This document shows, piece by piece, positions 41,134 to 54,558 of a stretch of 64,000 nucleotides of DNA (position 1 is the first letter of the stretch; every line of letters starts with the position of its first letter). Below the pieces are notes generated by a model that ran no database searches, was not told the DNA's origin, and saw nothing but the letters and a program-made list of their open reading frames with translations. The DNA comes from Diplolepis rosae (taxonomy: Eukaryota; Arthropoda; Insecta; Hymenoptera; Diplolepididae), in the NCBI GenBank assembly GCA_030998225.1, contig JAPYXD010000704.1:1178001-1242000 (forward strand), written 5' to 3'. The translations under genes were made by a program, and so were the position numbers.

Positions 41134-44100
41134 AGTTTAGAGAATCCATCATTTGATAAACGACACAGGGCGCGAAATTCAAAATTCTCAGAGATTATAT
41201 TCCGCGAGAAATATTCGCGTATGTAATATATTGAACGCTTCGCGGCTTGTTTATGCGAGTATATATTAACATAGGACTAATCTTGACGAATCTCATATAT
41301 GAGACGTTAAATATACATAAAAATCGTATTTATTTCCCAAAAGTAAACTCGCGTGTAAAAATTTTAATGTAGCGTTGAGAACGTGTTTAGAGAATCCATC
41401 ATTTGTTAACGACACAGGGCGCGAAATTCAAAATTCTCAGAGATTATATTCCGCGAGAAATATTCGCGTATGTAATATATTGAACGCTTCGCGGCTTGTT
41501 TATGCGAATATATGTTCACATAGGACTAATCCTGACGAATCTCATATATGAGACGTTAAATATACATAAAAATCGTATTTATTTCCCAAAAGTAAACTCG
41601 CGTGTGAAAATTTTAATGTAGCGTTGAGTACCTGTTGAAAGAATCAATCATTCGGTAAAAGGCACGGGGCGCGAAACTCAAAAATCTCGGATATTATATT
41701 CCGCGAAAAGTATTCGCGTATTTAATATGTCGAAGGCTTTGCAGCTTGTTTATGCAAATTGATTTTCACATAGGACCAATTCTGATGAATCTCATATGTC
41801 AGACGTTAAATATAGATAAAAATCGTATTTATTTCCGAAAGTAAACTCGCGTGTATAAATTTTATGTAGCGTTGAGAACGTGTTTAGAGAATCCATCATT
41901 TGATAAACGACACAGGGCGCGAAATTCAAAATTCTCAGAGATTATATTCCGCGAGAAATATTCGCGTATGTAATATATTGAACGCTTCGCGGCTTGTTTA
42001 TGCGAATGTATGTTCACATAGGACTCATCCTCACGAATCTCATATATGAGACGTTAAATATACATAAAAATCGTATTTATTTACCGAAAGTAAACTCGCG
42101 TGTAAAAATTTTAATGTAGCGTTGAGTACCTGTTGAAAGAATCCATCATTCGGTAAACGGCACGGGGCGCGAAACTCAAAAATCTCGGAGATTATATTCC
42201 GCGAAAAGTATTCGCGTATTTAATATATAGAATGCTTTGCGGATTGTTTATGCAAATTGATGTTCACATAGGACCAATTCTGATGAATCTCATATGTAAG
42301 ACGTTAAAAATAGATAAAAATCGTATTTATTTCCGAAAGTAAACTCGCGTGTATAAATTTTATGTAGCGTTGAGAACGTGTTTAGAGAATCCATCATTTG
42401 ATAAACGACACAGGGCGCGAAATTCAAAAATCTCAGAGATTATATTCCGCGAGAAGTATTCGCGTATGTAATATATTGAACGCTTTGCGGCTTGTTTATG
42501 CGAATATATGTTCACACAGGACTAATCCTGACGAAGTTTAGAGAATCCATCATTTGATAAACGACACAGGGCGAGAAATTCAAAATTCTCAGAGATTATA
42601 TTCCGCGAGAAATATTCGCGTATGTATTATATTGAACGCTTCGCGGCTAGTTTATGCGAGTATATGTTCACATAGGACTAATCCTGACGAATCTCATATA
42701 TCAGACGTTAAATATACATAAAAATCGTATTTATTTCCCAAAAGTAAACTCGCGTGTAAAAATTTTAATGTAGCGTTGAGTACCTGTTGAAAGAATCCAT
42801 CATTCGGTAAACGGCACGGGGCGCGAAACTCAAAAATCTCGGAGATTATATTCCGCGAAAAGTATTCGCGTATTTAATATATAGAATGCTTTGCGGATTG
42901 TTTATGCAAATTGATGTTCACATAGGACCAATTCTGATGAATCTCATATGTAAGACGTTAAAAATAGATAAAAATCGTATTTATTTCCGAAAGTAAACTC
43001 GCGTGTATAAATTTTATGTAGCGTTGAGAACGTGTTTAGAGAATCCATCATTTGATAAACGACACAGGGCGCGAAATTCAAAATTCTCAGAGATAATATT
43101 CCGTGAGAAATATTCGCGTATGTAATATATTGAACGCTTCGCGGCTTGTTTATGCGAATATATGTTCACATAGGACTCATCCTTACGAATCTCATATATG
43201 AGACGTTAAATATACATAAAAATCGTATTTATTTCCGAAAGTAAACTCGCGTGTAAAAATTTTAATGTAGCGTTGAGTACCTGTTGAAAGAATCCATCAT
43301 TCGGTAAACGGCACGGGGCGCGAAACTCAAAAATCTCGGATATTATATTCCGCGAAAAGTATTCGCGTATTTAATATGTAGAAGGCTTTGCAGCTTGTTT
43401 ATGCAAATTGATATTCACATAGGACCAAATCTGATGAATCTCATATGTCAGACGTTAAATATAGATAAAAATCGTATTTATTTCCAAAAGTAAACTCGCG
43501 TGTATAAATTTTATGTAGCGTTGAGAACGTGTTTAGAGAATCCATCATTTGATAAACGACACAGGGCGCGAATTCAAAATTCTCAGAGATTATATTCCGC
43601 GAGAAATATTCGCGTATGTAATATATTGAACGCTTCGCGGCTTGATTATGCGAATATATGTTTACATAGGACTAATCCTGACGAAGTTTAGAGAATCCAT
43701 CATTTGATAAACGACACAGGGCGAGAAATTCAAAATTCTCAGAGATTATATTCCGCGAGAAATATTCGCGTATGTAATATATTGAACGCTTCGCGGCTTG
43801 TTTATGCGAGTATATGTTCACATAGGACTAATCCGGACGAATCTCATATATCAGGCGTTAAATATACATAAAAATCGTATTTATTTCCCAAAAGTAAACT
43901 CGCGTGTAAAAATTTTAATGTAGCGTTGAGTACCTGTTGAAAGAATCCATCATTCGGTAAACGGCACGGGGCGCGAAACTCAAAAATCTCGGAGATTATA
44001 TTCCGCGAAAAGTATTCGCGTATTTAATATATAGAATGCTTTGCGGCTTGTTTATGCAAATTGATGTTCACATAGGACCAATTCTGATGAATCTCATATG

Positions 44101-46240
44101 TAAGACGTTAAAAATAGATAAAAATCGTATTTATTTCCGAAAGTAAACTCGCGTGTATAAATTTTATGTAGCGTTGAGAACGTGTTTAGAGAATCCATCA
44201 TTTGATAAACGACACAGGGCGCGAAATTCAAAATTCTCAGAGATAATATTCCGTGAGAAATATTCGCGTATGTAATATATTGAACGCTTCGCGGCTTGTT
44301 TATGCGAGTATATGTTCACATAGGACTAATCCTGACGAATCTCATATATCAGACGTTAAATATACATAAAAATCGTATTTATTTCCCAAAAGTAAACTCG
44401 CGTGTAAAAATTTTAATGTAGCGTTGAGTACCTGTTGAAAGAATCCTTCATTCGGTAAACGGCACGGGGCGCGAAACTCAAAAATCTCGGAGATTATATT
44501 CCGCGAAAAGTATTCGCGTAGGTAATAGGTCGAGGGCTTTGCAGCTTGTCTATGCACATTGATATTCACATAGGACCAAATCTGATGAATCTCATATGTC
44601 AGACGTTAAATATAGATAAAAATCGGATTTATTTCCGAAAGTAAACTCGCGTGTATAAATTTTATGTAGCGTTGAGAACGTGTTTAGAGAATCCATCATT
44701 TGATAAACGACACAGGGCGCGAAATTCAAAATTCTCAGAGATTATATTCCGCGAGAAATATTCGCGTATGTAATATATTGAACGCTTCGCGGCTTGGTTC
44801 TGCGAATATATGTTCATATAGGACTAATCTTTGACGAATCTCATATATGAGACGTTAAATATACATAAAAATCGTATTTATTTCCCAAAAGTAAACTCGC
44901 GTGTAAAAATTTTAATGTAGCGTTGAGTACCTGTTGAAAGAATCCATCATTTGATAAACGACACGGGGCGCGAAATTCAAAATTCTCCGAGATTATATTC
45001 TGCGAGAAATATTCGCGTATATAATATATTGAACGCTTCGCGGCTTGTTTATGCGAATATATGTTCACATAGGACTAATCCTGACGAAGTTTAGAGAATC
45101 CATCATTTGATAAACGACACAGGGCGAGAAATTCAAAATTCTCAGAGATTATATTCCGCGAGAAATATTCGCGTATGTAATATATTGAACGCTTCGCGGC
45201 TTGTTTATGCGAGTATATGTTATCATAGGACTAATCCTGACGAATCTCATATATGAGACGTTAAATATACATAAAAATCGTATTTATTTCCCAAAAGTAA
45301 ACTCGCGTGTAAAAATTTTAATGTAGCGTTGAGAACGTGTTTAGAGAATCCATCATTTGTTAACGACACAGGGCGCGAAATTCAAAATTCTCAGAGATTA
45401 TATTCCGCGAGAAATATTCGCGTATGTAATATATTGAACGCTTCGCGGATTGTTTATGCGAGTATATGTTCACATAGGACTAATCCTGACGAATCTCATA
45501 TATCAGACGTTAAATATACATAAAAATCGTATTTATTTCCCAAAAGTAAACTCTCGTGTGAAAATTTTAATGTAGCGTTGGGAACGTGTTTAGAGAATCC
45601 ATCATTTGATAAACGACACAGGGCGCGAAATTCAAAATCCTCAGAGATAATATTCCGCGAGAAATATTCGCGTATGTAATATATTGAACGCTTCGCGGCT
45701 TGTTTATGCGAATATATGTTCACATAGGACTCATCCTTACGAATCTCATATATGAGACGTTAAATATACATAAAAATCGTATTTATTTCCGAAAGTAAAC
45801 TCGCGTGTAAAAATTTTAATGTAGCGTTGAGTACCTGTTGAAAGAATCCATCATTCGGTAAACGGCACGGGGCGCGAAACTCAAAAATCTCGGAGATTAT
45901 ATTCCGCGAAAAGTATTCGCGTATTTAATATATAGAATGCTTTGCGGATTGTTTATGCAAATTGATGTTCACATAGGACCAATTCTGATGAATCTCATAT
46001 GTAAGACGTTAAAAATAGATAAAAATCGTATTTATTTCCGAAAGTAAACTCGCGTGTATAAATTTTATGTAGCGTTGAGAACGTGTTTAGAGAATCCATC
46101 ATTTGATAAACGACACAGGGCGCGAAATTCAAAAATCTCAGAGATTATATTCCGCGAGAAGTATTCGCGTATGTAATATATTGAACGCTTTGCGGCTTGT
46201 TTATGCGAATATATGTTCACACAGGACTAATCCTGACGAA
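41134..46240 (+). repeat. Third-level periodicity of about 2,553 bp
   Basis: Short-monomer junctions at 41,134, 42,535, 43,685, 45,088 and 46,240 are spaced 1,401, 1,150, 1,403 and 1,152 bp. This alternation repeats every 2,551-2,555 bp. The spacings fit five or four full monomers plus one short monomer of about 154 bp. The interval thus holds about two copies of a higher-order unit, each with nine full and two short monomers. Confidence 0.75.
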
Positions 46241-49200
46241 GTTTAGAGAATCCATCATTTGATAAACGACACAGGGCGAGAAATTCAAAATTCTCAGAGA
46301 TTATATTCCGCGAGAAATATTCGCGTATGTAATATATTGAACGCTTCGCGGCTTGTTTATGCGAGTATATGTTCACATAGGACTAATCCTGACGAATCTC
46401 ATATATCAGACGTTAAATATACATAAAAATCGTATTTATTTCCCAAAAGTAAACTCGCGTGTGAAAATTTTAATGTAGCGTTGAGTACCTGTTGAAAGAA
46501 TCCATCATTCGGTAAACGGCACGGGGCGCGAAACTCAAAAATCTCGGAGATTATATTCCGCGAAAAGTATTCGCGTATTTAATATATAGAATGCTTTGTT
46601 GCTTGTTTATGCAAATTGATGTTCACATAGGACCAATTCTGATGAATCTCATATGTAAGACGTTAAAAATAGATAAAAATCGTATTTATTTCCGAAAGTA
46701 AACTCGCGTGTATAAATTTTATGTAGCGTTGTGAACGTGTTTAGAGAATCCATCATTTGATAAACGACACAGGGCGCGAAATTCAAAATCCTCAGAGATA
46801 ATATTCCGTGAGAAATATTCGCGTATGTAATATATTGAACGCTTCGCGGCTTGTTTATGCGAATATATGTTCACATAGGACTCATCCTCACGAATCTCAT
46901 ATATGAGACGTTAAATATACATAAAAATCGTATTTATTTCCCAAAAGTAAACTCGCGTGTGAAAATTTTAATGTAGCGTTGAGTACCTGTTGAAAGAATC
47001 CATCATTCGGTAAACGGCACGGGGCGCGAAACTCAAAAATCTCGGAGATTATATTCCGCGAAAAGTAGTCGCGTATTTAATATATAGAATGCTTTGCTGC
47101 TTGTTTATGCAAATTGATGTTCACATAGGACCAATTCTGATGAATCTCATATGTAAGACGTTAAAAATAGATAAAAATCGTATTTATTTCCGAAAGTAAA
47201 CTCGCGTGTATAAATTTTATGTAGCGTTGAGAACGTGTTTAGAGAATCCATCATTTGATAAACGACACAGGGCGCGAAATTCAAAAATCTCGGAGATTAT
47301 ATTCCGCGAGAAATATTCGCGTATGTAATATATTGAACGCTTCGCGGCTTGTTTATGCGAATATATGTTCACATAGGACTCATCCTCACGAATCTCATAT
47401 ATGAGACGTTAAATATACATAAAAATCGTATTTATTTGCAAAAGTAAACTCGCGTGAATAAATATTATTAAGCGCTGAGTAACTGTTGAAAGAATCCATC
47501 ATTTGATAAACGACACAGGGCGCGAAATTCAAAATTCTCAGAGATTATATTCCGCGAGAAATATTCGCGTATGTAATATATTGAACGCTTCGCGGATTGT
47601 TTATGCGAATATATGTTCACATAGGACTCATCCTCACGAATCTCATATATGAGACGTTAAATATACATAAAAATCGTATTTATTTCCGAAAGTAAACTCG
47701 CGTGTATAAATTTTATGTAGCGTTGAGAACGTGTTTAGAGAATCCATCATTTGATAAACGACACAGGGCGAGAAATTCAAAATTCTCAGAGATTATATTC
47801 CGCGAGAAATATTCGCGTATGTAATATATTGAACGCTTCGCGGCTTGTTTATGCGAGTATATGTTCACATAGGACTAATCCTGACGAATCTCATATATCA
47901 GGCGTTAAATATACATAAAAATCGTATTTATTTCCCAAAAGTAAACTCGCGTGTAAAAATTTTAATGTAGCGTTGAGTACCTGTTGAAAGAATCCATCAT
48001 TCGGTAAACGGCACGGGGCGCGAAACTCAAAAATCTCGGAGATTATATTCCGCGAAAAGTATTCGCGTATTTAATATATAGAATGCTTTGCGGCTTGTTT
48101 ATGCAAATTGATGTTCACATAGGACCAATTCTGATGAATCTCATATGTAAGACGTTAAAAATAGATAAAAATCGTATTTATTTCCGAAAGTAAACTCGCG
48201 TGTATAAATTTTATGTAGCGTTGAGAACGTGTTTAGAGAATCCATCATTTGATAAACGACACAGGGCGAGAAATTCAAAATTCTCAGAGATTATATTCCG
48301 CGAGAAATATTCGCGTATGTAATATATTGAACGCTTCGCGGCTTGTTTATGCGAGTATATGTTCACATAGGACTAATCCTGACGAATCTCATATATCAGG
48401 CTTTAAATATACATAAAAATCGTATTTATTTCCCAAAAGTAAACTCGCGTGTGAAAATTTTAATGTAGCGTTGAGTACCTGTTGAAAGAATCCATCATTC
48501 GGTAAACGGCACGGGGCGCGAAACTCAAAAATCTCGGATATTATATTCCGCGAAAAGTATTCGCGTATTTAATATGTAGAAGGCTTTGCAGCTTGTTTAT
48601 GCAAATTGATATTCACATAGGACCAATTCTGATGAATCTCATATGTAAGACGTTAAAAATAGATAAAAATCGTATTTATTTCCGAAAGTAAACTCGCGTG
48701 TATAAATTTTATGTAGCGTTGAGAACGTGTTTAGAGAATCCATCATTTGATAAACGACACAGGGCGCGAAATTCAAAAATCACAGAGATTATATTCCGCG
48801 AGAAGTATTCGCGTATGTAATATATTGAACGCTTTGCGGCTTGTTAATGCGAATTGATGTTCATATAGGACCAATCCTGATGAATCTCATATGTAAGACG
48901 TTAAATATAGATAAAAATCGTATTTATTTCCGAAAGTAAACTCGCGTGTATAAATTTTATGTAGCATTGAGAACGTGTTTAGAGAATCCATCATTTGATA
49001 AACGACACAGGGCGCGAAATTCAAAATTCTCAGAGATTATATTCCGCGAGAAATATTCACGTATGTAATATATTGAACGCTTCGCGGCTTGTTTATACGA
49101 ATATATGTTCACATAGGACTAATCTTTGACGAATCTCATATATGAGACGTTAAATATACATTAAAATCGTATTTATTTACCAAAAGTAAACTCGCGTGTA

Positions 49201-49742
49201 AAAATTTTAATGTAGCGTTGAGTACCTGTTGAAAGAATCCATCATTCGGTAAACGGCACGGGGCGCGAAATTCAAAATTCTCAGAGATTATATTCCGCGA
49301 GAAATATTCGCGTATGTAATATATTGAACGCTTCGCTGCTTGTTTATGCGAATATATGTTCACATAGGACTAATCCTGACGAATCTCATATATCAGACGT
49401 TAAATATACATAAAAATCGTATTTATTTCCCAAAAGTAAACTCGCGTGTGAAAATTTTAATGTAGCGTTGAGTACCTGTTGAAAGAATCCATCATTCGGT
49501 AAACGGCACGGGGCGCGAAACTCAAAAATCTCGGAGATTATATTCCGCGAAAAGCATTCGCGTATTTAATATATAGAATGCTTTGCGGCTTGTTTATGCA
49601 AATTGATGTTCACATAGGACCAATCCTGATGAATCTCATATGTAAGACGTTAAATATACATAAAAATCGTATTTCTTTCTCAAAAGTAAACTCGCGTGTG
49701 AAAATTTTAATGTAGCGTTGAGTACCTGTTGAAAGAATCCAT

Positions 49743-50880
49743 CATTCGTAAACGGCACGGGGCGCGAAAAACAAGAATCTCGGAGATTATATTCCGCGAA
49801 AAGAATTCGCGTATTTAATATATAGAATGCTTTGCGTCTTGTTTATGCAAATTGATGTTCACATAGGACCAATCCTGATGAATCCCTTATTTAAGACTTT
49901 AAATATACATAAAATCGTATTTATTTCCCAAAAGTAAACTCGCGTGTAAAAATTTTAATGTAGCGTTGAGTACCTGTTGAAAGAATCCATCATTCGTAAA
50001 CGGCACGGGGCGCGAAAAACAAGAATCTCGGAGATTATATTCCGCGAAAAGAATTCGCGTATTTAATATATAGAATGCTTTGCGGCTTGTTTATGCAAAT
50101 TGATGTTCACATAGGACCAATCCTGATGAATCTCATATTTAAGACGTTAAATATAGTTAAAAATCGTATTTATTTTCGAAAGTAAACTCGCGTGAATAAT
50201 GTTATTAAGCGCTGAGTACCTGTTGAAAGAATCCATCATTTGATAAACGACACAGGGCGAGAAATTCAAAATTCTCAGAGATTATATTCCGCGAGAAATA
50301 TTCGCGTATGTAATATATGAAACGCTTCGCGGCTTGTTTATGCGAGTATATGTTCACATAGGACTAATCCTGACGAATCTCATATATCAGAAGTTAAATA
50401 TACATAAAAATCGTATTTATTTCCCAAAAGTAAACTCGCGTGTAAAAATTTTAATGTAGCGTTGAGTACCTGTTGAAAGAATCCATCATTCGTAAACGGC
50501 ACGGGGCGCGAAAAACAAGAATCTCGGAGATTATATTCCGCGAAAAGAATTCGCGTATTTAATATATAGAATGCTTTGCGGCTTGTTTATGCAAATTGAT
50601 GTTCACATAGGACAAATTCTTATTAATATCTTATGTAATACGTTTATTATATATAAAAATCGTATTTATTTCACAAAAGTAAAATATCGTGTGAAAATTT
50701 TAATGTAGCGTTGAGTACCTGTTGAAAGAATCCATCATTCGGTAAACGGCACGGGGCGCGAAAAACAAGAATCTCGGAGATTATATTCCGCGAAAAGTAT
50801 TCGCGTATTTAATATATAGAATGCTTTGCGGCTTGTTTATGCAAATTGATGTTCACATAGGACCAATCCTGATGAATCTC
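49743..50880 (+). repeat. Local cluster of the CATTCGTAAACGG / AAAAACAAG variant
   Basis: The B-box variant with GCGCGAAAAACAAG appears at 49,743, 49,991, 50,487 and (with the missing base present) about 50,735. Intervals are 248, 496 and 248 bp. Elsewhere in the window it appears only at 7,885 and 11,120. Near 50,610-50,690 the intervening monomer is unusually diverged (CTTATTAATATCTTATG, AAAATATCGTG). The pattern shows recent local duplication. Confidence 0.8.
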
Positions 50881-52574
50881 ATATGTAAGAAGTTAAATAT
50901 AGTTAAAAATCGTATTTATTTCCGAAAGTAAACTCGCGTGAATAAATGTTATTAAGCGCTGAGTACCTGTTGAAAGAATCCATCATTTGATAAACGACAC
51001 AGGGCGCGAAATTCAAAATTCTCAGAGATTATATTCCGCGAGAAATATTCGCGTATGTAATATATTGAACGCTTCGCGGCTTGTTTATGCGAGTATATGT
51101 TCACATAGGACTAATCCTGACGAATCTCATATATCAGAAGTTAAATATACATAAAAATCGTATTTATTTCCCAAAAGTAAACTCGCGTGTGAAAATTTTA
51201 ATGTAGCGTTGAGTACCTGTTGAAAGAATCCATCGTTCGGGAAACGGCACGGGGCGCGAAACTCAAAAATCTCGGAGATTATATTCCGCGAAAAGTATTC
51301 GCGTATTTAATATGTAGAAGGCTTTGCAGCTTGTTTATGCAAATTGATATTCACATAGGACCAATTCTGATGAATCTCATATGTAAGACGTTAAAAATAG
51401 ATAAAAATCGTATTTATTTCCGAAAGTAAACTCGCGTGTATAAATTTTATGTAGCGTTAAAAACGTGTTTAGAGAATCCATCATTTGATAAACGACACAG
51501 GGCGCGAAATTCAAAAATCTCAGAGATTATATTCCGCGAGAAGTATTCGCGTATGTAATATATTGAACGCTTTGCGGCTTGTTAATGCGAATTGATGTTC
51601 ACATCGGACCAATCCTGATGAATCTCATATGTAAGACGTTAAATATAGATAAAAATCGTATTTATTTCCGAAAGTAAACTCGCGTGTATAAATTTTATGT
51701 AGCGTTGAGAACGTGTTTAGAGAATCCATCATTTGATAAACGACACAGGGCGCGAAATTCAAAATTCTCAGAGATTATATTCCGCGAGAAATATTCGCGT
51801 ATGTAATATATTGAACGCTTCGCGGATTGTTTATGAGAATATATGTTCACATGGGACTAATCCTGACGAATCTCATATATGAGATGTTAAATATAAATAA
51901 AATCGTATTTATTTCCCAAAAGTAAACTCGCGTGTAAAAATTTTAATGTAGCGTTGAGTACCTGTTGAAAGAATCCATCTTTCGGTAAACGGCACGGGGC
52001 GCGAAACTCAAAAATCTCGGAGATTATATTCCGCGAAAAGTATTCGCGTATTTAATATATAGAATGCTTTGCGGCTTGTTTATGCAAATTGATGTTCACA
52101 TAGGACCAATCCTGATGAATCTCATATGTAAGACGTTAAATATAGTTAAAAATCGTATTTATTTTTGAAAGTAAACTCGCGTGAATAAATGTTATTAAGC
52201 GCTGAGTACCTGTTGAAAGAATCCATCATTTGATAAAAGACACGGGGCGCGAAATTCAAATTTCTGCGATTGTAGGTTGAGCGAGAAATATTCGAGTATC
52301 TAATATATTGAACGCTTCGCGGCTTGTTTATGCGAATATATGTTCACACAGGACTAATCCTGACGAAGTTTAGAGAATCCATCATTTGATAAACGACACA
52401 GGGCGAGAAATTCAAAATTCTCAGAGATTATATTCCGCGAGAAATATTCGCGTATGTAATATATTGAACGCTTCGCGGCTTGTTTATGCGAATATATGTT
52501 CACATAGGACTCATCCTCACGAATCTCATATATGAGACGTTAAATATACATAAAAATCGTATTTATTTCCGAAA

Positions 52575-54558
52575 GTAAACTCGCGTGTATAAATTTTATG
52601 TAGCGTTGAGAACGTGTTTAGAGAATCCATCATTTGATAAACGACACAGGGCGCGAAATTCAAAATTCTCAGAGATAATATTCCGCGAGAAATATTCGCG
52701 TATGTAATATATTGAACGCTTCGCGGCTTGTTTATGCGAATATATGTTCACATAGGACTCATCCTCACGAATCTCATATATGAGACGTTAAATATACATA
52801 AAAATCGTATTTATTTGCAAAAGTAAACTCGCGTGAATAAATATTATTAAGCGCTGAGTACCCGTTGAAAGAATCCATCATTTGATAAACGACACAGGGC
52901 GCGAAATTCAAAATTCTCAGAGATTATATTCCGCGAGAAGTATTCGCGTATGTAATATATTGAACGCTTCGCGGCTTGTTTATGCGAATATATGTTCACA
53001 TAGGACTCATCCTCACGAATCTCATATATGAGACGTTAAATATACATAAAAATCGTATTTATTTCCGAAAGTAAACTCGCGTGTATAAATTTTATGTAGC
53101 GTTGAGAACGTGTTTAGAGAATCCATCATTTGATAAACGACACAGGGCGCGAAATTCAAAATTCTCAGAGATAATATTCCGTGAGAAATATTCGCGTATG
53201 TAATATATTGAACGCTTCGCGGATTGTTTATGCGAATATATGTTCACATAGGACTCATCCTCACGAATCTCATATACGAGACGTTAAATATACATAAAAA
53301 TCGTATTTATTTGCAAAAGTAAACTCGCGTGAATAAATATTATTAAGCGCTGAGTACCCGTTGAAAGAATCCATCATTTGATAAACGACACAGGGCGCGA
53401 AATTCAAAATTCTCAGAGATTATATTCCGCGAGAAGTATTCGCGTATGTAATATATTGAACGCTTCGCGGCTTGTTTATGCGAATATATGTTCACATAGG
53501 ACTCATCCTCACGAATCTCATATATGAGACGTTAAATATACATAAAAATCGTATTTATTTCCGAAAGTAAACTCGCGTGTATAAATTTTATGTAGCGTTG
53601 AGAACGTGTTTAGAGAATCCATCATTTGATAAACGACACAGGGCGCGAAATTCAAAATTCTCAGAGATAATATTCCGTGAGAAATATTCGCGTATGTAAT
53701 ATATTGAACGCTTCGCGGCTTGTTTATGCGAATATATGTTCACATAGGACTCATCCTCACGAATCTCATATATGAGACGTTAAATATACATAAAAATCGT
53801 ATTTATTTGCAAAAGTAAACTCGCGTGAATAAATATTATTAAGCGCTGAGTACCCGTTGAAAGAATCCATCATTTGATAAACGACACAGGGCGCGAAATT
53901 CAAAATTCTCAGAGATTATATTCCGCGAGAAGTATTCGCGTATGTAATATATAGAACGCTTCGCGGATTGTTTATGCGAATATATGTTCACATAGGACTC
54001 ATCCTCACGAATCTCATATATGAGACGTTAAATATACATAAAAATCGTATTTATTTCCGAAAGTAAACTCGCGTGTATAAATTTTATGTAGCGTTGAGAA
54101 CGTGTTTAGAGAATCCATCATTTGATAAACGACACAGGGCGCGAAATTCAAAATTCTCAGAGATAATATTCCGTGAGAAATATTCGCGTATGTAATATAT
54201 TGAACGCTTCGCGGATTGTTTATGCGAATATATGTTCACATAGGACTCATCCTCACGAATCTCATATGTAAGACGTTAAATATAGATAAAAATCGCATTT
54301 ATTTGCAAAAGTAAACTCGCGTGAATAAATATTATTAAGCGCTGAGTACCCGTTGAAAGAATCCATCATTTGATAAACGACACAGGGCGCGAAATTCAAA
54401 ATTCTCAGAGATTATATTCCGCGAGAAATATTCGCGTATGTAATATATTGAACGCTTCGCGGCTTGTTTATGCGAATATATGTTCACATAGGACTCATCC
54501 TCACGAATCTCATATATGAGACGTTAAATATACATAAAAATCGTATTTATTTCCGAAA
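52575..54558 (+). repeat. Four tandem copies of an exact 496-bp dimer
   Basis: The landmark GTAAACTCGCGTGTATAAA recurs at 52,575, 53,071, 53,567, 54,063 and 54,559, exactly 496 bp apart. The second half of each unit begins GTAAACTCGCGTGAATAAAT and has GAGTACCCGTTGAAAG at 52,861, 53,357, 53,853 and 54,349 (position of CCCG). Units share GGACTCATCCTCACG and mostly AGATAATATTCCGTGAG, and differ by few bases. The dimer pairs an A-like monomer with a C-like one, unlike the A-B dimer. It is the most homogenised part of the window. Confidence 0.92.
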
